64,000 nt of DNA, taken from Diadema setosum (Eukaryota; Echinodermata; Echinoidea; Diadematoida; Diadematidae). This document shows positions 48,501 through 62,700 of this stretch, one piece after another. The notes beneath the pieces were generated by a model. The model was not told the origin of the DNA. It made no database searches and saw only the letters and a program-made list of their open reading frames with translations. Every line of letters starts with the position of its first letter. Position 1 is the first letter of the stretch. A program made the position numbers and the translations under genes. The DNA is taken from assembly GCF_964275005.1 (NCBI RefSeq), contig NC_092686.1, positions 48,657,627-48,721,626 of the forward strand. Direction: 5' to 3'.

Positions 48501-51500
48501 TGAGCTACACATTGTTGTCAGGAAGAACTTGACAAGTAACAGTCCAAAGTACAAGAGAATTGGTGTAGTGGCTGCTCTGATGGTTATCAAGAATATGGCA
48601 AGCAAGAGGTGTGTTGGGGTCATATTACCTTAATAGAACTGACAAGAACTTAAACTGACCTGAATCAGAGATACAGTATGTAGGCCAATATATTATGATA
48701 CGTCAAAGTGATCTTCACATAACCGTGTCATAAGATTTATCGATTCGTCTTTGAGGATCAACATACTTTTTCAAGTCTCGGTGATGGTTCTGTATAATGT
48801 CATAATGTTAAGATGCTGTCAGAAATATTGGACAACCCTAATACGTATTCTCCCATGAAAACTACATTATACTCATGTTACTTCAAGTGTGGTGCTGTAG
48901 GAGAGAAATGAACAGATTGCAAAGTGTCAGCAAAGTCAACGAGGTTGTAGATGTAGTCATTAAACCACATGTCTTTTGAGTGCGTCAAAGCATTGTTGCA
49001 GTAGCCTTTAGTTTGAGTTAAGACAGATTCACATTTTGTAGATATATTTGCTAAGTGGGCAACAACATCAAATTCAGTGAATCAATGCACTGGGACAACA
49101 CCACCAATATTCAAATGAGAGTGAAGGAGTGTTAAAGTGTTCAAAAAATTCTGAAATCAATCTTTCAGATTTATATCAATCCTTCTTTTTATGTCATCCA
49201 ATGAGTGCAATGAAGTAAGCATCCTGCTTAATTCACCATGGCAAAACAGACATAAAAATTCTTTTGCATTTTCAGCAGACACCAAAAGTATTTTTCTTCA
49301 ATTTACTGCAACTGTTTTCACTTGTGGAAGATGAGTAGAATGTCTCCCAATAAATACTATTATTGATGGTTGTTTACACCTGTTGTCCAGACCTGACAGC
49401 CGTTTCTCCACCCACACCATCCCGGCCCTGCCACAAGATGTCCTCAAACAGGTAATGAGTCTCCTGGACCTTGTCAAGTCCAGCAGTAACCACTCCCCAG
49501 AGGCAATTGGCCTTTTCTATGACGAGATGGCCAACATTATCCAGAAAGGAGAGCTACATCCCAAGGTCCTCGTAAGTATCTTCTATTGGTCCTTGCAAGT
49601 CATGGACATCGAGGCATACGTTTTGGATGTATCCTCAAAACTCTGTTACCCTTGGGTCACCTCATATTATGACAGTTAAGATAGCGTGAAATCTTTATGT
49701 TGTAGCAGATTCCTTACAATGAATAAGCAATTGAAAAGCATTTGTAAGCTTCTTATTACTATAAACATTTCAACGTCTTTTGAAATCCTTTGTTTACATG
49801 TTGATAATTTCATCACTAGTTCAGTCCTGTTCTTATATTTTCTTTCCTTTATTCTGTTCAATCCTTTTCCCCTTCTACCTTGATTTGTGGAGATTTCCAA
49901 GTGCATAGAGATTCTTTCTGTGAGTGATGTGCACTTTATATGAAATTCATTATTTGGTTGTAAATTGGATAAATGTATCAAGACATAGGATGTATGTGAG
50001 ACCTGTTATCTTGAAATCAGGAATTCTCTCTTTGTTTAATCAGTTTGCTTGTGCAATCATTATAACCTTCTAGCCAAAATCATGCCTCTTGTCCCCTTGA
50101 TACAAGCAAGTAATCTTTGTTACCACTAAGGCAAAACCACACCAAACTTTAGGTGATTGTCAAATGTGGTAAAGTGTTATCTTTTCCATTTATTTCAGCA
50201 ATACATGAATGTTTAGATTTTTTCTCAGCCAAACCAGACAAGAGCAAGGTTTCCTTCACAAGTTTTGATATGTATTCATGAAAGAAGTTCTGACATTTTC
50301 AGTTAATTTTCACTCCCTTCTTTCCCTTTTTTTCTTTGTTCTAAGGAAACAATAGGGGAGAATATTTTGGAGGATTTTCAGTCTGACTTCATTGTCGACA
50401 TCGAAGCAGAAATACTGACCAGGTATCTTGATCACTGCTTTCTTGTTTATCAAGGAGTATTTACAGTATTGCCATGATTAAATTGAAAAGAGATATTGAT
50501 GATTTAAAGCAAAGTAAATACATATATATGGCAGCAGCAGTTGTATATTCAAAGTATTAATTTTGATAGATATTCAGCTGTAAGTTAAATCAAATACTGC
50601 ATTCATATTTCCATACACTAAAGTTATCATGTAGCTTATGACCCTATTGCATAATTTGTATCCATTATATTCTCTTAAGATATGCTTTACGTATGCGTGA
50701 CATCAAACAAGAGAAATGATTTATCCATCAGGCTGGTGATATGTGTCTCAAAAAGCAAACAAACACCTACGTATTAAAACTTGTTTGCATTTTATTCGAG
50801 AAAACATCAACATGCTCAAAGAAGTTTGTTGCACAGATATACAGGGTAGCTATCTCCATGGAGGTGTGGTGATAGAGGGGTGTTACTAATGACTACCCAC
50901 ATTTCCCCTAGGGACTTTGGTCTGCCAATGGGAGAGCAGTACAGCTTGGAGGGGGAGGAGTCTCAGATAGGCGTGGCTATCAATCTTCTGCCACTCCTCC
51001 ACAAGGCCAAGAGACTGCAGGCCAATGGGCATTCCAAGGGCAGAAAGAAGGAAAGGTGAGGTTGTGGTGGAATCATAGCTAGCACTTCAGCTTACTTTTT
51101 ATGGTCATCAGTGAAGATCATGGTTAAACCAATCAAATGGGATTTAGACATCTTCAGACTATGTCGAACAGAGAATGGTGGTTGGTACTATGCTCCAATC
51201 CACATGTTGTATTTCTGTAGGATTCAAGTGAATCATATTATGATTTTGATTTACTTGTCCAGGATGTAACGGTATGTGGTCTTGATATTTGCATTTTATG
51301 AGGGTATACACCCTTGATTTTTTGTCCGGAGATTCAAACAGTCAAGTAGATGTATGTGGCTCTGAGTGAGCAAAGAGCCTTGTGTAGAATATGTTGTACA
51401 GATTTTTGGTATTACAGTCTGTTTCTTTATTACCAGGTTTGTGTCACCGACAAGTCTGGCTCCACACTTCCGCCTGCTGAGGGTGTGTGAGCAGGCCCAA

Positions 51501-54500
51501 CATGATGGCAGCCTAGAGGGAATTGATGCTCTCCTTGGATGCCCTCTCTATTCTGCAAAGGAGGATGTGGTTGCTAAGATACACTCACTGTCAGCTCAAG
51601 AAAAGGAGATGCTGTGCTCAAACCTTTTCATCTGTCTTAATTGGTTCAGAGAGGTCAGTGACGTTTAGATCAACTCACCCACCCTCCTAGCTATTGTGTA
51701 AAGGTGATGCACTTGCAGTATTGTTGGATACATAAATCCATACTGAGTAACAATTTGAAAACTTCAGCAAAAAAATATTTGATTGTTGTGCTCTGACATG
51801 GTGATCTCTTCTGAAATTTGTAGTATGGAGGCAATGTAAGCAGGCTTTCTGCATGTCTCACTCATTAGCTGTTAATGTTAGAACAAATGTTTTTGTTACA
51901 GTAATTATGATTCACTGTTGAAACTGAAGAGTGCTACAACTGTACTTTTTGCCTGAATTATATTATACACCATATATTTACAAGGTTTTTTATTTTCGTG
52001 AATTTTTCAGGTTGGATGCTATAAGTGAATTCAAAAACACGCAAAAATATTAACTCCTAATCCTGACATGAATTGTGCACACATACATTTTTATGTTCAG
52101 TACTAAACTCCATGATTGCAAATTTAACCACTCGCGAAATTATAAAGTCCTGATACGCCAAAAATTAGGCTCGCTAAATATATGACATGTACAGTAATTT
52201 GCCTTCATTCAACATAAGACATCTGTTAAACGTCCATATTTGTATATATGTTATGCATCCCAGCATAAACTTGGGAAATAACTTTTCTGACTTGTTCTGA
52301 TATGATATGGTTCAAATCAGAAATCACACCACCCTTTATGAAGAGCCCTGTTGATGTGACTACTAGTAATGTTTTTTCTCCCCCATCAGGCCATCAATGG
52401 ATTTGCTTCCCTTCAAGATGCAGAGATGCGAAGCAAGGTGCTTGGTAGACTCCAACACATCACTCACCTTCAGTCTCTCCTCCAGTCATGTCTCCATGGT
52501 GAGTCAGTCCAGCTGAGGAAGAGACCAGTCCTGATGAGACCAGTCTACCGGAGACCAGTTCTTCCGAGGGAGAGACCAGTCTCCAGGAGACCAGTCCTCC
52601 CGAGGGAGAGAACAGTCTCCCAGGACCAGTCCTCCTGAGGGAGAGACCAGTCTCCCAGAGACCAGTCCTGAGGAGACTGGTCTCTTGTTAGATGCATTTC
52701 ATCCAATCATCTCTTATGGCATTGTCACATGGCTGTAGTCACTGATTTACTTTAAAAATCTGGACATATCATACATTGCAATACTTATTGATGCTAACAC
52801 TGTTAACTTTTATCCTGCGTAATGTTGAGATGATAGATGGAATTGTCTAAAGTTATATGATTAAATGCCTTCGAAGCGAGGGCATAAGGGCAGGGTTTAT
52901 TTGCATGTGATTGTCAAACAGTATCCATGACTGCTAGAAATAATGGTCTGGAGTGGTCTAAAAAGAATCAGTTTAGTGAAAAAAAAGTGAGATGATATAT
53001 ATTGTAAATATATTTTGGAGGATATTCTTTTCCAACTCTACTGAAAGAATTATAGTCACAACAATGAAAGTGTATGAGTATCGATAAAAGGTTTTCTTGA
53101 TCAGTTAAGTATTTTGATACTTTTATTTGGGGATTTTCAAAAAAGAAAAGAAAAGGGAAATAATGATCATAGATTTGTGTAGCGCATGAAGATATAATTC
53201 TGTTTTCATGGCAGAATCTCTAAATGTTTAGTAAAGAAAAATGTACACATTCTGGCAGTAATACAGATTTACACGTTTTGATCATTCATTATGGTCATCA
53301 CATATGATTTCAAATGACACAAACTTTGGATGATAGTTGATGCTTGTGTAATTTGCTGGTTGTAGCCACACCAGACTTTGTGCCTCCTCCTGCAAACTTT
53401 GACTGTGAGAAGCCTGAGATGAGTGTGACTCTCACTGCATCCAGTGGAGCTTCATCAAGCAAGGCCAGAGGTAGCAAGAAGGGCAAGAAATCCAAGAGGT
53501 AAATAAGTGTCTTAACCCGTTGAGGACGTGCTGATTTTGCTATAACTCATGTTTCCTACAGACACCTGCCTGAGTATACTCTGGACTAGTCTTCAATGAG
53601 TTAAATCTTCAGTGAGCAAAGAAACACTCATTCCATGCAGAGAAAACTTCTGCTTGTAATGTGTTGTATTATATATGTCACAAGTTATGCTACATTCATA
53701 GAATTTTGATGCAGGCTTGTTTGTTGTTGAAGAAAAGTTTCTATGTCATTTCTAGTTATCTAACTTTCACATTTTCCTTCGTCAAAGTTCCTATTGGGAG
53801 TCTACTGTTGTGCATATTGACTTTATGTATCTCCGCTGCCATGAATTGGGCAAAGCAAGAACCATCTTGCCAACCTAATCATTAGAGGCAGAACAAGCTC
53901 AGCTTCAAAGACATAATATTTGTTCAAATTAGTGAGTATATTTTGCTGGTGAAACACTTTTTAGAGCCCATCTGAAGCTGTGAAATGATACATCATTACT
54001 GGACCAGACTTTTCATATTGCATGCGTCTTTCTCCTACACAGTGAAAAAAAGAAAGCTGATGACACCTGTAACAGCACCATCCTCACTGAGTATGACTAC
54101 ATCTCCCAGGATAACAACAAGGCGTCCGACACCCAACATGCTTCACCAAACAAAGATGGAGCTAAAAAAGATGGACGTGACTCTACCAGTGTTGTCGTAG
54201 ACTGGTCCAAGTCTAGGGCCTTCTTGAGAGAAATGGATCTTGATGTGTTCTCTGTGCTTGGGTGTGGACTTGTATCCAAGACCATTCTAGACACTGAAAT
54301 GAACACCAAGGTAAGTCATCCCTCACTGCACAGCAACTATCAATTTGTGTACCAAGCATTTAACATAGAGGCCTGTCATATCTTACCATTTTTCCAGAGA
54401 CTCTTCAGATGCATTACTCAACTGACATACTGAGTTTAACAGTCTTCTTATTGTGAATCTCTGTAATCAGAAAGCTCTAATGTTGTGTGAAGTAGTGATG

Positions 54501-56680
54501 TTTATCATTATATTGGGTTTTTGCCCCATAGTAGAAAAGAATGTTTATCATTAAGGAGGATACATTTAGAAAGAAAATTAACTTATATGTAATCAGGGAC
54601 AGAGAAACAACTTGATGATTATTCATTGAAGCAAATGCAGAGAAAATGATAGCAAAGTTATACCTTTTGTGAATGTCAGTAAAAGTGCTCTATTGGTACC
54701 TGAAAAAGCTGCCTTGGTAACAGATATGTTCCCACTAGCCAAGGTCCCTTGGCTTGTGTTCTATACTTGCTTCACTACCAGTAGCAATAGCAGCAAACAG
54801 AAGTTTTAAGGTTCAAACATCAGTATAAAAGTATTTACTTCTTTTTTTTTTCATTGTGTCATAATGTGTCAAGTGGGATCACACCCATAGCTTATTCTTT
54901 CATGAGATGATGTGCTGAGAATTAGGTGTAGAAACTAATAGCTCTGCACTAAAATTAACAAATTTATCAACCAGAATTGAGCGTTAAAGCTCTGACAAGA
55001 TAAAGTAATATATTATTTTATTATTGTTTGTGATTTCATGTCCTTGTGTTGTTTTATGCTTTATTGCAACTCTAAGAGTCTTTTGAATTAGGATGGTACA
55101 CTGACAATTTCATCCTCATGTATTTTTCAAAATTTGTTCTTTTTCCACATCTGATTCTGCTTCTTGGTATACATATGTCAAGGAAGTGTCATTAAATAGA
55201 GACATTAAAAAAAGAAACTGTCATAAGTGCAGATTAGAATAGTTTACAAGTACCAAGGATTCAAGGTGTAAAAAAATTTAAATTTCACTAATACCAATAT
55301 TATTCAGGATGTGCAAGTTTTCCAGCTTCAGCCGCCAGAGTTGGAGTTTCTCCTGGAAGATCTGAACTCCAAACTGGACCATGCTCTTCCAGCATCAGTT
55401 GGTAGGAGGACGTTTCTCAAGGTAAGTATTTAATCTAAGGCAGGTTTTATGGAGACAAAAGATGTTTTATATTTTCATGAAGATTGCATTATCATTCACC
55501 CTGTTTTGAATGGTCTACCAAATTTCTTTGGTTAATGTTTAACAGTCAAGATTGTTTCCAGAACTATTTTGCAGGGAAAAAGCTGCCAAGTCTCTACTTC
55601 TACAGGATTGGTCTGGTCTAGTCGAATCTTCCTCATTTGTATGTGTGAATGTTAGCAGCATTGTAAGTAAGGAAGCTTAATAATTGACTAGACAACTGTG
55701 AAAGGCTCCTGTTGCGTGGTGATACATATTCACAACATATTAAGTCATTACTTTTCTGTTTGCTTTCTCCCAAATACTGTAAAAGTGGTACTTTTCGCAG
55801 TGGAAATTTTCGCACATTTCGCACAATCAGATGCTAGCGCAAAAATAAAACGCGAGAATATTTTTGCATGCCATTTATTTCAGTAATTAAAGTCCTGATT
55901 CCATATGGAATTGAAAACTCAAGAAATCCATCTTACCGGGCTGAACACGAAAAATTACTTGCGCGAAAATATCATCAACTTTTACAGTAGCACATTGCAC
56001 CTTTGGTAAATGCCTGATATACTGTGATGTTTAATTAGAAATTATATATACTGAGGGCCTGCTGGCTCTTGCATTTTTGTCAAGTGTTAGTATTTTCTTT
56101 TCCCAGCATGCATTCACCAATTCTTATTTTTTTTTCTTTTTTTCATTGGAGATCTGAATATGTGGATAACCAGTTCAACATTTGTATGGAGATACAGTAT
56201 TAATGATCAGACATTATAATTATGTGGACTCCATTGTTGTTGCCGAGATTTGATTTGATTTTGAATTGAGCAGAAAATTTTGAATACTTTGTTTATAAAT
56301 GGAAATATTTTGCTTGATTTTGATTAAAGCTATTTCTATGCATCTCATGATATTAAAAGTACCTAACTACATGCCTGAAAGGAACTAGATTTTTCGATAG
56401 TAATGTCATGCTGTGTGTGTTCAGTTCATTGTACACAATTTATCTGCATATTTAGGCCAAATGGGACAAGACAGTTGGCTTCTCTCACCTTGATCAGCTG
56501 ACTCCGTGTCAGGCGGCCAAGAAAGCTGTTAAGATGCTTCCATTGCTCTGTCAACATCTTGAGACAACCAGTGGCTTCTTTCAGGTCTGTCTGCAATCTT
56601 TGTCTCTTATCATGTGATATCTATTGGGACTTGAGCTGTATCAATATCATGACAGAGAAAGAGACTTTTGATCCCCCCCC

Positions 56681-56717
<37 letters not shown>

Positions 56718-59700
56718 CAGCTGAGAGTATTTTGAACTGTTCAAAAGAGTTCTAGGACAACTGCCCCCTGGACAGTTATCCCAAACCCTTCCCCTTCCCC
56801 TGACCCTAGTCCTAATTCTGACCCTTATTCTAACCGTTACCTAAATTCTAACTCCAAACCTAACCCTAAACTCAATCTTTACTCGAACCCTATCACTGAT
56901 TTGTATTTAGCTGGGGGTAATTGTCCTCAGTGCGTAATTGTCCTGATACTGTGCAGAAGTTTTGGAGTGTTGCTAATTCTACTAATGCCTGAACCAGTTA
57001 TGATATTCCTTATTTTTACATAAAACAGTGACGTGATATAAATTCCACGGCAGCCATTTTCACAACATTCATTAGGTCAGCCCTGGCTTCAAGCTAACTA
57101 AACACACACATAAACAATTACAATGTGATTATAATACCCAGACAATGCTGCTGGGTGCAGACGTGCAGTTGTTCATATTATTCTTTGGCATACTGATGCT
57201 CAGTGAATAGTAAATTGTGGTCTTTAGACTAAGTAAAAGACTAGTCTGATGATAGCTGTCAGTCAGTCTTGTGATCAGGATCTATATCACCATTTTATTA
57301 TATGAACAGTGCTAAATGCACATTTGCTCATCAATATGGACTATGAATGACTGATTCAAAACATTGTATATCTTGACTGTGATTATATCTGCTTTGGATA
57401 ATTGACCAGGCCCTAATGGCTGAGAATGATGGAATGATTGATGGACCAGGATGGAACTCTGAGGAGGCTGGTCAGATGGGAAGATGTCTTCACCTGTTGC
57501 TCAAGGCTGTCCATACCATCCTCTCATGGTAAGGTTACCCTAGCCAAGCCTCATAGGAGACTCACTGAACACTATCTACAATATATTGGCTTCTTGAGTC
57601 AGTGTAACACATAGCCCCAGGTCCTTACCTACTGAAAAAGTAACAAATCAGAGGAAAAATTATTATGGAATGATTGAGCATATTATTAAGTGAGACATAT
57701 ATTTGTGAAAAATTCTGTTTAGCATTACTGGACCATATGTTTCTTTGTGTTTGTGGTCCTCAGTCTTTGTGATTATCCTTCCATGAAAACCCACCAAATG
57801 CAAAATTAATTCACTGAAAACAAATGTCATCTGTAACATGTTTCTGCTATTGCTCTGCCAGAAAAGAGAGAACCAATTTGCTATTAATTAACTGTTAGTG
57901 ATACATCTAAATAGCTGAAAACTCCAATCCTAGATCCATTTAAGAGTAGTATAGTTATGAGTACTGTAGGACTAAGAGTTACAAAATTTAATTTTGAAAG
58001 TTGCTACGTTTTGCAACCATTTGAGTGAATAGAAACAGTATGTGATGCATTCAACTTCAAGTCTACAGACAAGCAAGATGCTGTGTGCTTCCCATGATAG
58101 TGGAGATAGAAGTTACTCAATGAGAATGAGGGCATTGAGTGCTCTGTTATGAGAGATTTGTGTATGATTATACAGTTGATCTTAGGATTGTCTACAATGA
58201 TCTTTCTATGTTTGAATGTTGACTGTTTTACAGGAGTGGTTTTGTATCATCAGAGAACCAGAGTATGATAGAGGAAGCTCTGAGTACACTGAGTTCTCGC
58301 ATTGCTGATGCAGGGAAGACAACCTTCTCAGAAGCAGAGATTCTCAAGTATGTCATATTTTCCCCTGTTTTTACTTTTTATGTAACATTAACCTTTATGG
58401 AATAATGATGATTGCATATATTTAGGCAGAGAAAAATAAAATTTATTAAAAAAAAAAAATCTATGAAAAGTGAATTAATCTGCAGGTACGTAACATGATG
58501 AAAAGAAACATCAATATTGACAAAATAGACATAACAAAACAAAATATGAGAAAGTGAAATCTATGACAATAAACATCAAGATATCAATGTAAGAAATACA
58601 ACACCATTATGTAAGAGGACAAGTGGAAGACAAACCTTTGTTGAGTGCAGTTCCTATGAAATCAGCAGACTGATGAGTGAAATAACAAGATTTTTCTCTA
58701 TTTGGCAATACCTTGCATGACACTGCATTTTTGCTGCTGACACGTTTTTTTTTTTAAAGGTTTAATTTGGGATTTATCTCATACTTTTGATCTTTATATT
58801 GCTGTTTCCTGTGAACAGATTTAATGTGGATAAAGTGCTGTATGCAATAGTTTCCATGGTTACATGTCATGCATGATCCAACACAGTGCACTCATATGGC
58901 AAGATCACCTTGGAATATTGATGCATCTTTCCAACATGTAGACACTAACCACATCACTGCCCGACCTAAGCTCATGATGCTTGTACAATAAAGCAAAAAG
59001 TTGTTTTTTTCAGTTGTCATAAGAGTTGTTAAGATTCAATGATGGTATTTAACCTGGTATCCATGTCTATCCAGAAATGCCTTCCACTACATAGAGAACT
59101 TCTCTGGTACTGTGCCAAAGCTTGGCATTGGAGTCACCATTCTCTCCATTCTTATGACTCTGAACAAGAGGGGAACCACAAGCAAGGCAAGCAAGAATAT
59201 AGGTCAGTCAATGTTAGCTCTCTTTGAGTACCCACTTCATTATCACTCTTCCATCCTCTTCTCTTTAATGAAACATGCTAGAATAAGAGTGGATGGCAAT
59301 GACTTCTACTACTGATGAAAAATAAAAGAAGTTTACTCTTGTGCCTGCATCATTTGATGAAGTCAGAGGCATTTGTGGGTGTTTGTCAGTCAGACTGTTA
59401 TTTGTTTGGCCTTAGAATCATAATACACATAACTATCAAGGGAGTATAAGGTGAGTACAAGTGCATGTGTGAAGTGAAAAACATGGTTAATTAAAGTAAT
59501 CAAGTGAAAGCATTTGGGATAGATTAAGATATATTCATACGTTAGATTTTGAGATCATACAACTATACAGTAATAAAAAGTTGGTAAAGTAATAAAATGT
59601 TGGTAAAATTCTGTCAAACTGTAAGACTTATAGCTGTGAGTCTCACATGCTTTTAAGATCAAAGCCAGTGGACCAAGCATGTTCTGAAGCGTTTATATTT

Positions 59701-62700
59701 CAATACAATACCTCTAGAAGCATTGTCTTCCATGATTTATAAATGCTATGTAAAAGGATAAGGGACTCGATGTAAATGGGGCAAAATATTGTGCTTGTAT
59801 AATGGCACCTTGAAGGATTGGTTATCAGTTGATTTTGTGACTACAGTGGACTCCTGTTATAACGAAGTCCTTGGGACCAGCAGTTTTCTTTCATTATATT
59901 GAAATTTTGAGGTAACTGAACAAATAAACAATAAAAAAACAGCGGATAATGTTGTGGTCTGAATTTTTACTTTGTTATATCCAGAATTTTGTTATAACCA
60001 TGTTCGTTACAACCACGGGAGTGCACTGTACCAATGCGACATTGCCTCTGGTCTTCATGTTGCTATAGTTTGAACAAGTATACGTGTACATGTGTGAGAC
60101 GAGAGGATATTGCTTCACGTGATGCATATTTTGCTGCATAGTCTGTCACACCAGAGCACTATTCTTCCTGTGATTTTGAATGCATATTTTTGAAGAATTC
60201 TAGATCACAACTGACCATGCATGATGACAAAAGTCTGTGTTTCTTTTAGCTTCTTTGGCCGAGTCTCTGTTGAAGAGAGATTGGATGTCTGAAGATGGAC
60301 TTCCACTGAAAGGAGCAGAGCACAATGAACAGCTGCAGCAAGTCTTGGAGTGAGTCTCGGCATATCAAGTACAAGTATATTATCAAATATTGTCTATGGT
60401 TTAGCTCATTTGTCTGAAGTATATATATTTTTTATGCCTCCGCCAACGAAGTGGCAGGAGGCATTATGTTTTCGGGTCGTCCGTCCGTCCGTCTGTCCGT
60501 ACGTCCGTACGTATGTCCGTCCGTCCCGTTTTGTTTTTGTCGATATCTCAAGAACCGTGTGGTGGTTTTGCGTCAAACTTGGTATGAGGGTATATCCTTG
60601 GGGGATGATACTTTGTGTGGATTTTAGGGTCACAGGGTCAAAGGTCAAAGGTCACAGGTTATTTTGTGAAAAAAAAATTTGAAATTTCATGTTTTTCTCC
60701 ATATCTCGCAAATGGTTCAAGGTATCTTCATGGAACTTAGTATATATGCTTGTACCAATGGGCAGTGATTATCTAGGGAAGTTGGGGGTCATGGGTCAAA
60801 GGTCAGGGGTCAAAGGTCAAGGTCAACTCCTCAAAATATAACTACTTTCCTTATATTTATGCAATGCCTGAAGGATTTTTTAAAAACTTGATGTATGCAT
60901 GTATAACCCAATATATATTCTGTGGGAAGTTTCTTGCCAAAAGGTCAAAGGTCAAAAGGTCAAAGGTCAAGTGAAAGTGCTAAATTGCACTTTTTCCTCC
61001 ATATCTCAAAAATAACTCAAGGTATTGTCATGAAACTTACATATTTATGCATGTTCTACCTAACAGTGATTCTCTTTGGAACTGTGGGGTCAAAGGTCAA
61101 AGGCCAGGTTTCGATAATACTATTTTACCATTTGATACTGAAATTATACTTTTTCTCAATACCTTGAAAATTACTCAATGCATAAACTTGTAAAAGGGTC
61201 AAAAGTCAAGTGAAAATCATCAGTTCCCCCAAATACCTGCACTCTGACGTTTTAATCATTCATCCAATTGAACCTAGTTCTAGGAAAGTGAACATTCAGC
61301 ACATTTGTGGCAAACCTGTCATTTTAATATTTTGCCAATTGTGTGAAAGTGTCATAACACATTGTCAAAACATTGTACTATAGACCTATTAGGAGAACCA
61401 TGTATTATGGCGGAGGCATACACCAGTCGCCGTAGCGACATTTCTAGTTTATTTGATGTGCTTGTCATAAGTTTGATAATTATGTTTTATTTTCATTACT
61501 TGTTGCCTGTAGCTAATGTTTCTTGTTCATATTTAGGCTGGGTTCTCATGTGGTTGTTACAAGATACATATTCATTTCTCCACCTCAAACATATCCTAAG
61601 CTTTCATTGCGCTTCTCAGGGAAATCATAAATTTGATTTATATGCCTCCCATTTATTTTTAGAATCAATTCAGATTGCATTCTGAGTGTCATATCAAAAC
61701 AAGTTAAAGTCAGATATGTCATGTGGCCAGTCAGAGATCACAATAGACAATGAATATGGCAGGAAGTTGTAGAAAATGAATGTCTATCTGGTTCTCAGCT
61801 TCTCTTACTTCTCACAATTATTCAACTGAGGAATTCTGATATCACTGAATGAAATAAATCCAGAATGAAAAAAAAAAAAAAATGAAATAAGAATAAAAAA
61901 CATGCTCTTCCTAACCATTGTCTGCAATAGTGTAGAGAAGTTGTGCTATGGCCACAGTTATAGATTATCAGTGTTTTCGTTTTAGAACGCTTCAATTTGA
62001 TAGTGTGTGAAGGTGTGTACCACTCACTTGTTGATGTGAGTCAACCTCTATGTGTTTCCTACAGGACCTATCTACACCATGTGGACGACCCGTTGTCCAC
62101 CATTGAGATGCTGACCACTGAAGCCATTCCAGAGTTACTCCAAGGAAATAAGAATACAGTATCAGCACTCTTCCCTACTCTCAACAGGTAGATGAACAAT
62201 AAAATAGTTCTCATAATTAAAAGGGAAATAAGCTTCATCTATTTAGTGTGCATGTATTTTGTATCAGTTGTCCCACCCTGTTTGTTGTTGTTGGGTTGGT
62301 TTTTTTTTTTTTTGGGGGGGGGGGGAGGAGGATAGGTGGATAAAGGTATTTATCTGTCATGCAGGGAAATCATGGCACCCTCTTTTTTTTAAAGTTTACT
62401 ATAAATGATTCATCATGACATATCTGATAATGAATTAAGATCAATTTAAGTGTATTTTCTTTTTTTTTTGTTGTCATTACTATTTGCTTGTCAGAAAATA
62501 AGCCTCTTTAAACGTTGAGAGAATCCCCTTGATTATTTTGTAGTCATCACTGATCTCCTTGACAAAGGATGTTTCCCTTTATGCTGTATTTCCTGTGGCA
62601 CATACCTAGTAATCATTACCGTTTTACATTTTACACAAGAGACTCTTAGCTTGATTCAAAGTGAATGACTGTAAAAGATGGACATTGTCATTAAATGTCA

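Noticed and set aside
50912-51055. Apparent loss of the FANCD2 ubiquitination lysine: exon 21 has Gly where human 'FPVKALYGL' has Lys.
   Set aside because: Counting residues shows that human K561 is not in that segment but in [11 protein letters not shown], about 120 residues earlier. There the lysine is conserved (K571, exon 18).
30883-61447. Reading frames across the TATGCCTCCGCC elements that encode repeated VRPSVRPS peptides.
   Set aside because: They arise from the (GTCC)n microsatellite and are not conserved between copies as coding sequence.
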